From Deltaproteobacteria bacterium (GTDB lineage: Bacteria; Desulfobacterota; Binatia; UBA9968): 9,584 nucleotides of DNA. The DNA lies in the NCBI GenBank assembly GCA_023250495.1, contig JAHFAP010000117.1, positions 1 through 9,584 on the forward strand, written 5' to 3'. Under the pieces are notes generated by a model. It did no database searches. It saw only the letters and a list, made by a program, of their open reading frames with translations, and was not told the origin of the DNA. Of this stretch, positions 1 to 5,478 are shown in pieces; the first letter of the stretch is position 1; the number at the start of each line of letters is the position of its first letter. The position numbers and the translations under genes are program-made.

Positions 1-1
1 G

Positions 2-487
2 CAGGCGAAGTACATCGACCTTCAGCGCATGCGGGCGCGCCAGATCTGGGACGAGGTCAAGCACGGCCAGCTTCACGCCGATGTTCTGCTTCGCGGGCGC
101 TGGATCAAGCGGGAGGAAGAGTTGATGAGCGATCCCCGGGCGAATACGCAACCTAAGCTAGCCTACTTCGGATTGACATCGATGTTCCCGCACATCCATC
201 CCCTTGCGCGGGCCGGCCAGCACTACTACAACGAAGCCATGGCTTGCCTCGGGATTGCCGCCACTCTGAGCGTCATCGACGATCCTCTCATCCGCCATCA
301 ATTGCGCAGCCAGCAGGCCGAGGAGATGATGCATTTTATGGAGGGCAAGTATCAGATTGACGCCTACGCCCTGACGCCTCAGGACCAGAAACCTATTGAA
401 GACGTCTTCGATTTTTTACTGAAGCCTTGGGCCTCGGCGCCGACGCGGGCTCTAGGCGGTTCATCTGGAGGCGAGGAAGGATCATGA
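2..487 (+). CDS. Partial gene: C-terminal part of a probable ferritin-like diiron oxygenase
   Basis: The frame is open from base 2 to the TGA at 485-487, so the 5' end lies outside the window; the first in-window ATG (29) is probably internal. Two ExxH motifs are visible: E-V-K-H (E at 53-55, H at 62-64) and E-M-M-H (E at 323-325, H at 332-334). A Glu in a helical stretch (YYNEAM, E at 233-235) lies between them. This order and spacing fit helices 2, 3 and 4 of a ferritin-like diiron four-helix bundle, as in PaaA/BoxB-type oxygenases; the helix-1 Glu would lie upstream of the window. The stop overlaps the ferredoxin start (ATGA), and a ferredoxin is a natural electron donor for such an enzyme. 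The subfamily and substrate are not recognised, and the assignment rests on motif pattern and context only. The last 15 or so residues are rich in Gly, Ser and Glu and look like a loose tail. Confidence 0.5.
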   Translation, partial: QAKYIDLQRMRARQIWDEVKHGQLHADVLLRGRWIKREEELMSDPRANTQPKLAYFGLTSMFPHIHPLARAGQHYYNEAMACLGIAATLSVIDDPLIRHQLRSQQAEEMMHFMEGKYQIDAYALTPQDQKPIEDVFDFLLKPWASAPTRALGGSSGGEEGS

Positions 488-690
488 AGGTCAGGATCGA
501 GCAGGCCCTCTGCATCGCCTGCGGGCTATGCAGGGAGGTTTGTCCCGAAGGGGCCGTGCATCCCAAAATGCAGGACATCCACCATAGGTTTGAGGTCCTC
601 GAGAACGAGTGCACGGGTTGCGGGGATTGTCTGCCGTACTGCCCGGAGCCGGGGGCCTTGGTTCAATACGAGGAGTGCCGATCCGCGTGA
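484..690 (+). CDS. Small 2[4Fe-4S] ferredoxin
   Basis: This is a 68-residue bacterial-type ferredoxin, a soluble one-electron carrier. Two complete CxxCxxCxxxCP motifs are visible: Cys 10, 13, 16 and 20 (CIACGLCREVCP) and Cys 43, 46, 49 and 53 (CTGCGDCLPYCP), each cluster exchanging its last Cys with the other in the known fold. An extra Cys65 lies near the C-terminus. I chose ATG 484 because a GAGGAAGG ribosome-binding site lies at 473-480 and because the start overlaps the previous gene's stop (ATGA), a sign of translational coupling. A longer frame from 427 would add residues unlike a ferredoxin. The tight coupling to the putative diiron oxygenase suggests it is that enzyme's electron donor (inference). 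It could equally serve another oxidoreductase encoded upstream of the window. Confidence 0.9.
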   Translation: MKVRIEQALCIACGLCREVCPEGAVHPKMQDIHHRFEVLENECTGCGDCLPYCPEPGALVQYEECRSA

Positions 691-697
691 CGATGGT

Positions 698-704
698 AAA
701 GGAA
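698..704 (+). promoter_or_regulatory. Ribosome-binding site deciding the first CoA-transferase start
   Basis: AAGGAAG lies 6 bases upstream of ATG 711. Two other in-frame starts exist: GTG 687, which overlaps the ferredoxin stop as GTGA, and ATG 693. Neither is as well spaced from a Shine-Dalgarno sequence. The GTG 687 start would add 8 residues (MTMVKEAI) and cannot be excluded, because a 4-base overlap is also typical of coupled genes. Confidence 0.5.
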
Positions 705-710
705 GCCATC

Positions 711-1922
711 ATGGTAAAAGCGGACGAAGAGTCGCCGCTGTCTGGATACCGGGTATTGGACCTGGCCGGGCCGCTGGCGTTTCACTGCGTGAAGCTGCTG
801 GCTGACATGGGTGCGGACGTGGTAAAGGTAGAGCCGCCAAGCGGTGATGAAGCGCGCCGCGTCCCGCCGTTCAAGGATGACCTGCCCCATTCAGAAAAGA
901 GCCTCTACTTCCTGCACTACAACACCAACAAGCGCGGTATCACGTTGAATCTGGACTCACACGACGGGCGAGCCATTTTCTTAGAGCTTGCTCGTTCTGC
1001 GGACGTGGTGGTCGAAAGCTTCCGTCCCGGACGCATGGATGAGTTGGGTCTGGGGTACAGCGTTTTGAGTGCTGGGAACCCCGGCCTGATTATGGCATCG
1101 ATAACTCCCTTTGGACAAACAGGGCCGTGGCGAGATTACAAGGCCACCGACATTGCCGGCCTAGCGCTCAGTAATTTAATGGTCTTGACCGGCGAGCCGG
1201 GAGAGCCTCCCGTGCAGGCTCCGGGCGAGGTGGCGTACGGGATGGCCTCGACCTATGGGGCGTTCGGCGTCGCGATTGCCCTCTATCATCGCCTGGAGAC
1301 CGGGAGAGGTCAGCAGATCGACGTGTCGATGCACGAATGCGGAGCGCACATCGCCGGCTACTTCATCCCCCAGTACGGCTCTACCGGCGCAAAGCCCAGC
1401 CGCGCGTCGCGGAAAGGAGAAGAGACCGACCTTTACGACCCGTACCCAACGAAGAACGGCTACGTGCGGATATTCGTCATCCCGGTCGAACAGTGGCGCC
1501 GGCTGGTGGACTGGATGGGCCGGCCGGAAGCGATTGCGGGTCCGGAGTTTGAGAAAATGGAATACCGTCGGCAGCACCCCGAAATCGCTCTCAAGACCAT
1601 CACGGACTTCTGCAAGCGGCACACCAAGGAGGAGCTTTACGAGGAAGGACAAAAGCGCCGCATCAGCGTGACTCCCATCAACACGGTGCGGGAGTTCATG
1701 GAGAGCGCCCATACGAAGGCCCGGGAGATTTTTGTCGAAATGGAGCATCCTGTCGTCGGCAAATATTTGCACTACGGCCCGGTTCCCAGGCTCAGTGAAA
1801 CGCCCGGTCGGGTGACCCGAACGGCGCCGCTGATCGGGGAGCACAACGGGGAAATCTATTGCGGCGAGCTGGGATTTTCCAAAGAAGATCTGGTCGCGTT
1901 AAGGGCCGACGGCGTGATCTAA
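711..1922 (+). CDS. CaiB/BaiF class III CoA-transferase, catalytic Asp replaced by Glu
   Basis: This is a 403-residue CaiB/BaiF-family protein, the usual length. Such enzymes move CoA between an acyl-CoA donor and a carboxylic acid and form interlocked dimers in the cytoplasm. Family features seen: the N-terminal LSGYRVLDLAGP (10-21), GADVVKVEPPSGD (34-46), the NTNKRGITLNL segment (71-81), the ADVVVESFRPG block (97-107), the FGQTGPW turn (134-140), YHRLETGRGQQIDVS (192-206) and a C-terminal PRLSETPGR motif. At the position where family members carry the catalytic Asp (about 169-173, D-x-x-x-G), this protein has Glu173 in PGEVAYG (codon GAG at 1227-1229). The gene is 20 bases after the ferredoxin and surely in the same operon. 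The substrate is unknown; a role as partner of the next CaiB-type gene is possible. Confidence 0.9.
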   Translation: MVKADEESPLSGYRVLDLAGPLAFHCVKLLADMGADVVKVEPPSGDEARRVPPFKDDLPHSEKSLYFLHYNTNKRGITLNLDSHDGRAIFLELARSADVVVESFRPGRMDELGLGYSVLSAGNPGLIMASITPFGQTGPWRDYKATDIAGLALSNLMVLTGEPGEPPVQAPGEVAYGMASTYGAFGVAIALYHRLETGRGQQIDVSMHECGAHIAGYFIPQYGSTGAKPSRASRKGEETDLYDPYPTKNGYVRIFVIPVEQWRRLVDWMGRPEAIAGPEFEKMEYRRQHPEIALKTITDFCKRHTKEELYEEGQKRRISVTPINTVREFMESAHTKAREIFVEMEHPVVGKYLHYGPVPRLSETPGRVTRTAPLIGEHNGEIYCGELGFSKEDLVALRADGVI

Positions 1923-1937
1923 CCTGCTGTGTGTTAC

Positions 1938-2034
1938 TGTCATTCTGAGCGATAGCGAAGAATCTCTATGAGACGCCTGGGATGAACACCACGGCGCCGA
2001 GATTCTTCGTCGCCTTCGGCTCCTCAGAATGACA
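1938..2034. repeat. Imperfect palindromic intergenic repeat (97 bases)
   Basis: The left arm (1938-1966) and right arm (1999-2034) are inverted copies. The outer 12 bases (TGTCATTCTGAG / CTCAGAATGACA) and the inner 11 bases (CGAAGAATCTC / GAGATTCTTCG) match perfectly. The arm middles differ, and the centre is an unpaired loop of about 32 bases. It lies in the 158-base spacer between the two CoA-transferase genes. Motifs of this form are known as high-copy dispersed intergenic repeats in several uncultivated bacterial lineages. No transposase is present. It could form a strong hairpin in the operon mRNA and lower expression of the downstream genes (inference). Confidence 0.8.
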
Positions 2035-2080
2035 CAAGGCATTTTGGGCGAAGCGAATAGCGTAGACAGGAAAACAGACC

Positions 2081-3289
2081 GTGAAGCAGCTTCCACTGGA
2101 GGGAATCCGAGTCTTAGAGCTAACGACCGGGGCGGCTGGTCCCACGTGCGCGCGCGTGCTTTGTGAGTTTGGTGCCGAGGTTGTTCGAGTAGAGACCCGC
2201 CTGCGGGGAGACGGCCACAGGGGCGAGGATCCGAAGAAATGGAACAAGAAGCCGGACTTCGTCAAGCTCCATAGGGGAAAGAAGTCGTTCACCGTCAACA
2301 TGAGGATGGAGAAAGGCCGCGAGCTCGTCAAGGAGCTGGCCAAGAAGTGCGACGTGTTGGTTGAGAACTACGGCTTGGGCGTTTTGGAAAAGTGGGGGCT
2401 CGACTATCCCCAACTGAAGGAGCTGAATCCATCCTGCATCCTCGTGCGCGTCAAGGGGCTGGGCTGCACGGGCCCGCACGCCGCGGATCTGACCTGGGGT
2501 CCCAACGTGGGGAACGTCATGGGGAACACGTACCTGTGGAATTACCCTGGATCGACCACCGCGACCGCGGAGCCCAGAACTCAGCATCCCGATTTCATGG
2601 GCGGGGTCACCGGCGCCTTCGCCGTCGTGCTGGCCCTGATGCATCGAAAGAAAACCGGCCGCGGCCAGTGGATCGATAACGCCCAGCTAGAGATCGGCGC
2701 ATCGCTGCTGGGGCCGACGTACCTGGAATATTCGGTCAACGGTCGAGAGCCGCAACCTCAGGGAAACCGCAGCCTGGTGGCGGCGCCTTACGGCGCCTAC
2801 AGGTGCAAGGGCGACGACCGATGGTGCGCCATCGCGGTTTACACGCAAGACGAGTGGGAAAGATTCTCTCGCCTGCTTGAGGAATCGGGCTTGGATCGCA
2901 ACGGGAAGTTCGCGACCCATCTGGAGCGAGTGCGTCACAGGCAAGAGCTGGACCGGTGGGTCGAAGTGTGGACCAGTCAGCGCGATCCCTACGAGGTGAT
3001 GGAAACATTGCAAGAGATCGGCGTCTGCGCCGCCGTCGTTCAGGATGTGGAAGACCAATTCAAGCGCGACGCGCAGTATGCCGCGCGGGGCTTCCTCGTG
3101 AAGCTCAGGGAGCCTGAGGCTGGGGAGGTGGTCACGGAGGGAATCCCCGTCCGACTGTCGGAGACGCCGGGAAGGATGCGGGGGCCGGCCCCGCTCATGG
3201 GCGAGCATACACACGAGGTAGCTCGCCAGTTGCTCGGCCTCAGCGACGAAGAAATCAAAGCTTTGGAAGATGAAGGTGTTTTGACTTAA
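2081..3289 (+). CDS. CaiB/BaiF class III CoA-transferase, catalytic Asp present
   Basis: This is a second CaiB/BaiF CoA-transferase, 402 residues. Visible are PLEGIRVLELTTGAAGP at the N-terminus, GAEVVRVE (31-38), CDVLVENYGLGVLEKWGLDY (90-109), the GCTGPHA turn (128-134), Asp171 in HPDFMGGVTGAF as the predicted catalytic acyl-anhydride residue, KKTGRGQWIDNAQLE (190-204) and a C-terminal VRLSETPGRM motif. The start is GTG 2081, chosen because it places the conserved PLEGIRVLEL block at the usual distance; an AGGAAA at 2068-2073 gives only a modest ribosome-binding site. It is clearly diverged from the preceding CaiB-type gene, so the two are old paralogues and not a recent duplication. Two-gene class III transferases exist (BbsEF, succinyl-CoA:benzylsuccinate CoA-transferase), so a heteromeric enzyme is possible here. 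The acid substrate is not determinable. Confidence 0.92.
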   Translation: MKQLPLEGIRVLELTTGAAGPTCARVLCEFGAEVVRVETRLRGDGHRGEDPKKWNKKPDFVKLHRGKKSFTVNMRMEKGRELVKELAKKCDVLVENYGLGVLEKWGLDYPQLKELNPSCILVRVKGLGCTGPHAADLTWGPNVGNVMGNTYLWNYPGSTTATAEPRTQHPDFMGGVTGAFAVVLALMHRKKTGRGQWIDNAQLEIGASLLGPTYLEYSVNGREPQPQGNRSLVAAPYGAYRCKGDDRWCAIAVYTQDEWERFSRLLEESGLDRNGKFATHLERVRHRQELDRWVEVWTSQRDPYEVMETLQEIGVCAAVVQDVEDQFKRDAQYAARGFLVKLREPEAGEVVTEGIPVRLSETPGRMRGPAPLMGEHTHEVARQLLGLSDEEIKALEDEGVLT

Positions 3290-3300
3290 ACGCAGAGGAA

Positions 3301-3382
3301 AGCTATCAGCTATCAAAGAGTGGCGCGGGTTGGAAGCTTCCGCCGGAGGCGGATCAGCCTCAGGCTGAGACTGCTGAAAGCT
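3301..3382. repeat. REP-like element: two tandem perfect hairpins within weak outer arms
   Basis: Two perfect hairpins abut: 3339-3353 (TCCGCC-GGA-GGCGGA) and 3354-3368 (TCAGCC-TCA-GGCTGA), each with a 6-base stem and a 3-base loop. Outside them, 3301-3309 (AGCTATCAG) pairs with 3374-3382 (CTGAAAGCT) with one mismatch, and AGCTATC is directly repeated at 3301-3314. No T-run follows, so it is not a classical intrinsic terminator. It fills most of the 130-base spacer before the crotonase gene. Confidence 0.65.
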
Positions 3383-3419
3383 GACGGTTATTTTGCATTA
3401 GTTTGAGAGAGGGGGAACT

Positions 3420-4238
3420 ATGGCGGAACCTATTATCATCTACGAAAAACGAGATCCTCATACAGCTATTATTCGACTCAACCGGCCGGAGAGTAAAAAC
3501 GCGATCAATCGCGAGCTGCACCGGGCGCTGGACGACGCGTGGAAAACGGCGAAGGCCGATGACGACGTCTGGACTATTATCCTCACCGGTTCCGCCGATT
3601 CCTTCTGCGCGGGGGGTGACCTGAAGGAGAATTTGGCATCGGCTCGTGGCCAGCTCCAAGGCCCTCGCTTTGGAAATCGGACCTACTCGAATATCCGCGA
3701 CCTGGAGCTGAATAAGCCGATCATCGCCGCTATCAATGGCTTTGCAGTGGGCGGCGGTTTCAGTCTGGCCCTGAACTGCGATATCCGCTATTGCGTTCCA
3801 ACTTCGAAGTTTGGCTGCTCCGAGGTCCGCTGGTCCCACCTAGCGGCGTGGCCTTCCTACGTGTGTACCCTGCCGCTGGGTTGGGCTTTTTGGTTTGCCT
3901 TTACCGGCCAGATGGTGGACGCGGAAACGGCTTTCCGGCTTGGGCTGGTGCAGAAGATCTCAGAACCGGATAAGCTCATCGACGACTGCCTGGAGTTATG
4001 CAAGATGATCAACCAGAACGGAAGATTGATCGCGGCCCATACGAAAGAGTACATCTACAAGCTGTTGTACGAGATCCAGGGATGGGAGGAAGGATTCAAA
4101 CTGCACCGCGAGTACTACGCCCACCTGCGCCAGAGCAAGGACTACGATGAAGGATCTGCCGCCTTCGCGGAGAAGCGCAAACCAGAGTTTTCCGCCGCCT
4201 ATTATGACAAGAAGGACAAGCCACCGGGGGTGCCCTAA
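3420..4238 (+). CDS. Enoyl-CoA hydratase/isomerase (crotonase) family protein
   Basis: This is a 272-residue crotonase-fold enzyme acting on acyl-CoA thioesters. The CoA/oxyanion-hole elements are visible: SFCAGGDLKE (61-70) and NGFAVGGGFSLALNCDI (106-122). Aligned by eye to rat enoyl-CoA hydratase, the second catalytic Glu is kept (Glu135 in FGCSEVRW). The first (Glu144 of the rat enzyme, in GGGCELA) is Ser115 in GGGFSLA, so plain syn-hydration with two Glu is unlikely. An isomerase, hydrolase, ring-cleaving or other crotonase reaction is more likely. A long aromatic-rich insert (WSHLAAWPSY..WAFWFAF, 139-161) replaces the usual IPGAGG segment. The C-terminus carries the common AEKRKPEFSAAYYDK tail. 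The ATG at 3420 follows a GAGAGGGGG ribosome-binding site. It follows the two CoA-transferases on the same strand and probably belongs to their pathway. Confidence 0.88.
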   Translation: MAEPIIIYEKRDPHTAIIRLNRPESKNAINRELHRALDDAWKTAKADDDVWTIILTGSADSFCAGGDLKENLASARGQLQGPRFGNRTYSNIRDLELNKPIIAAINGFAVGGGFSLALNCDIRYCVPTSKFGCSEVRWSHLAAWPSYVCTLPLGWAFWFAFTGQMVDAETAFRLGLVQKISEPDKLIDDCLELCKMINQNGRLIAAHTKEYIYKLLYEIQGWEEGFKLHREYYAHLRQSKDYDEGSAAFAEKRKPEFSAAYYDKKDKPPGVP

Positions 4239-4330
4239 CTCGCTGTGAGTTCCCTGCGGAGTTGGACGATCTTTTCCAGAGAAGGTCTTGTGTTTGGAAA
4301 TTCTCTTTTTGGCCGTGAATGCGAGCCACC

Positions 4331-5410
4331 ATGAAATACAGAACTGACGACTTACGGATCAAGGAAATCAAGGAGCTCTTACCGCCGGAGCATTTGCTGG
4401 GCGAGTTTTCCATCACGGAGAGTGCCGCGCAAACGGTGTACGAGACGCGGCAGGCGATCCATCGTATTTTGCACGGCGCCGACGACCGCCTGCTGGTCAT
4501 CATGGGGCCATGCTCGATTCACGACGTGAAAGCCGCCGACGAATACGCCGGCAAGCTCAAAAAGGCGCAGGACCGTCTGGCCGGCGATCTGTTGGTGGTC
4601 ATGCGCGTCTATTTCGAAAAACCGCGCACCACCGTCGGATGGAAGGGGCTGATCAACGATCCCAATCTGGACGGCAGCTTCCGCATCAACGACGGGTTGC
4701 GCACCGCGCGCCGGCTGCTGCTCGATCTCAACGAAATGGGCGTGCCGGCGGCGTGCGAGTTCCTCGACATGATCACGCCACAGTATATCGCCGACCTCGT
4801 ATCCTGGGGCGCGATCGGCGCGCGCACGACCGAGAGCCAGGTTCACCGCGAGCTCGCCTCCGGCTTGTCGTGCCCGGTCGGCTTTAAAAACGGCACCGAC
4901 GGCAACATCCGCATCGCGCTCGACGCCATCCGCGCGGCGCACGCGCCGCATCATTTCCTGTCGGTGACCAAGGCCGGCCGCTCGGCCATCGTCTCCACCA
5001 CCGGCAACGAGGATTGCCACGTCATCCTGCGCGGCGGCAAGCAGCCGAACCACGACGCGGCAAGCGTGGACGCCGTGGCTAAGAGTCTGGCCGAGGCCGG
5101 CATCCCGGCGCGGATCATGATCGACTTCAGCCACGGCAACAGCGCCAAAGATGCTGAGATGCAGGTTGAGGTCGGACGCCAGGTGGCGGCTCAGATCGCC
5201 GGCGGCGACGGACGCATTTTTGGTGTGATGGTCGAGAGCCACCTCAAGGCCGGCCGTCAGGATCTGCTGCCGGGCAAGGAACTCGTGTACGGCCTGAGCA
5301 TCACCGACGCCTGCATCGGCTGGGAAGACAGCCACAGGCTGCTCGATATTCTCGCCGACGCCGTGCGCAAGCGCCGCCTCAAGGAAGAGGCGGAGGCTGA
5401 GGCTGAATAA
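4331..5410 (+). CDS. aroG: 3-deoxy-7-phosphoheptulonate (DAHP) synthase, class I, AroG type
   Basis: This enzyme condenses phosphoenolpyruvate and erythrose 4-phosphate to DAHP, the first step of the shikimate pathway (cytoplasm). ATG 4331 gives 359 residues starting MKYRTDDLRIKEIKELLPP, which lines up with the E. coli AroG start without gaps; ATG 4319 would add 4 residues. Metal ligands fall at the E. coli AroG numbers: Cys61, His268, Glu302 and Asp326. The GPCSIHD, KPRTTVGWKG, GARTTESQ and FKNGTDG motifs are intact. Effector-site residues Asp146, Pro150, Leu175, Leu179, Phe209 and Ser211 match AroG, so feedback inhibition by phenylalanine is predicted. Beyond the usual end (AVRKRR) it carries an acidic tail LKEEAEAEAE. 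The last 54 bases recur at 6832-6885. No aromatic-pathway neighbour is present. The 92 bases upstream show no convincing promoter. Confidence 0.97.
   Translation: MKYRTDDLRIKEIKELLPPEHLLGEFSITESAAQTVYETRQAIHRILHGADDRLLVIMGPCSIHDVKAADEYAGKLKKAQDRLAGDLLVVMRVYFEKPRTTVGWKGLINDPNLDGSFRINDGLRTARRLLLDLNEMGVPAACEFLDMITPQYIADLVSWGAIGARTTESQVHRELASGLSCPVGFKNGTDGNIRIALDAIRAAHAPHHFLSVTKAGRSAIVSTTGNEDCHVILRGGKQPNHDAASVDAVAKSLAEAGIPARIMIDFSHGNSAKDAEMQVEVGRQVAAQIAGGDGRIFGVMVESHLKAGRQDLLPGKELVYGLSITDACIGWEDSHRLLDILADAVRKRRLKEEAEAEAE
5357..5410 (+). repeat. aroG 3' end, copy 1 of a 54-base direct repeat flanking the methyltransferase
   Basis: This is the last 18 codons of aroG including the stop (D-A-V-R-K-R-R-L-K-E-E-A-E-A-E-A-E). 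It matches 6832-6885 at 46 of 54 positions with no gap. Seven of the eight differences are at third codon positions. It is a candidate left junction (attL-like) of an inserted segment. Confidence 0.8.
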
Positions 5411-5414
5411 AACT

Positions 5415-5444
5415 TCGACACTCTTTCCCCCGATAAAAAATAAT
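5415..5444 (+). promoter_or_regulatory. Putative sigma70-type promoter of the methyltransferase gene
   Basis: A -35-like TCGACA (5415-5420, 5 of 6 to TTGACA) and a -10-like AATAAT (5439-5444, 5 of 6 to TATAAT) are separated by 18 bases in a locally AT-rich stretch directly after the aroG stop. Transcription would start near 5451, at the edge of the palindrome at 5452-5465. It is predicted by eye only. It would let the methyltransferase be expressed independently of aroG. Confidence 0.4.
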
Positions 5445-5451
5445 TGATAAA

Positions 5452-5465
5452 GACGTCTAGACGTC
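5452..5465. promoter_or_regulatory. Perfect 14-base palindrome, candidate operator
   Basis: GACGTCTAGACGTC is its own reverse complement and also holds a direct repeat of AGACGTC (5451-5457 and 5459-5465). It ends 13 bases before the methyltransferase ATG and overlaps the predicted transcription start, where a repressor site would block transcription. DNA methyltransferases with an N-terminal helix-turn-helix can regulate their own promoter, so autoregulation is a reasonable guess (inference). Confidence 0.4.
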
Positions 5466-5478
5466 GTACGGTTTGTCC

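Noticed and set aside
1176..1844. 222-codon minus-strand frame opposite the first CoA-transferase
   Set aside because: Antisense shadow with a composition rich in Arg and His and no recognisable motif or ribosome-binding site.
2687..3316. 209-codon minus-strand frame opposite the second CoA-transferase
   Set aside because: Antisense shadow; the plus-strand gene is strongly supported over the whole length.
4278..4310. AGAGAA / TTCTCT arms followed by T-rich sequence after the crotonase gene, as a terminator
   Set aside because: The stem is only 6 mostly A-T pairs with a 17-base loop; too weak to call an intrinsic terminator.
4379..5335. 318-codon open frame on the minus strand opposite aroG
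   Set aside because: It is a shadow of GC-rich aroG codon use; the translation shows no family motif and aroG itself is certain.
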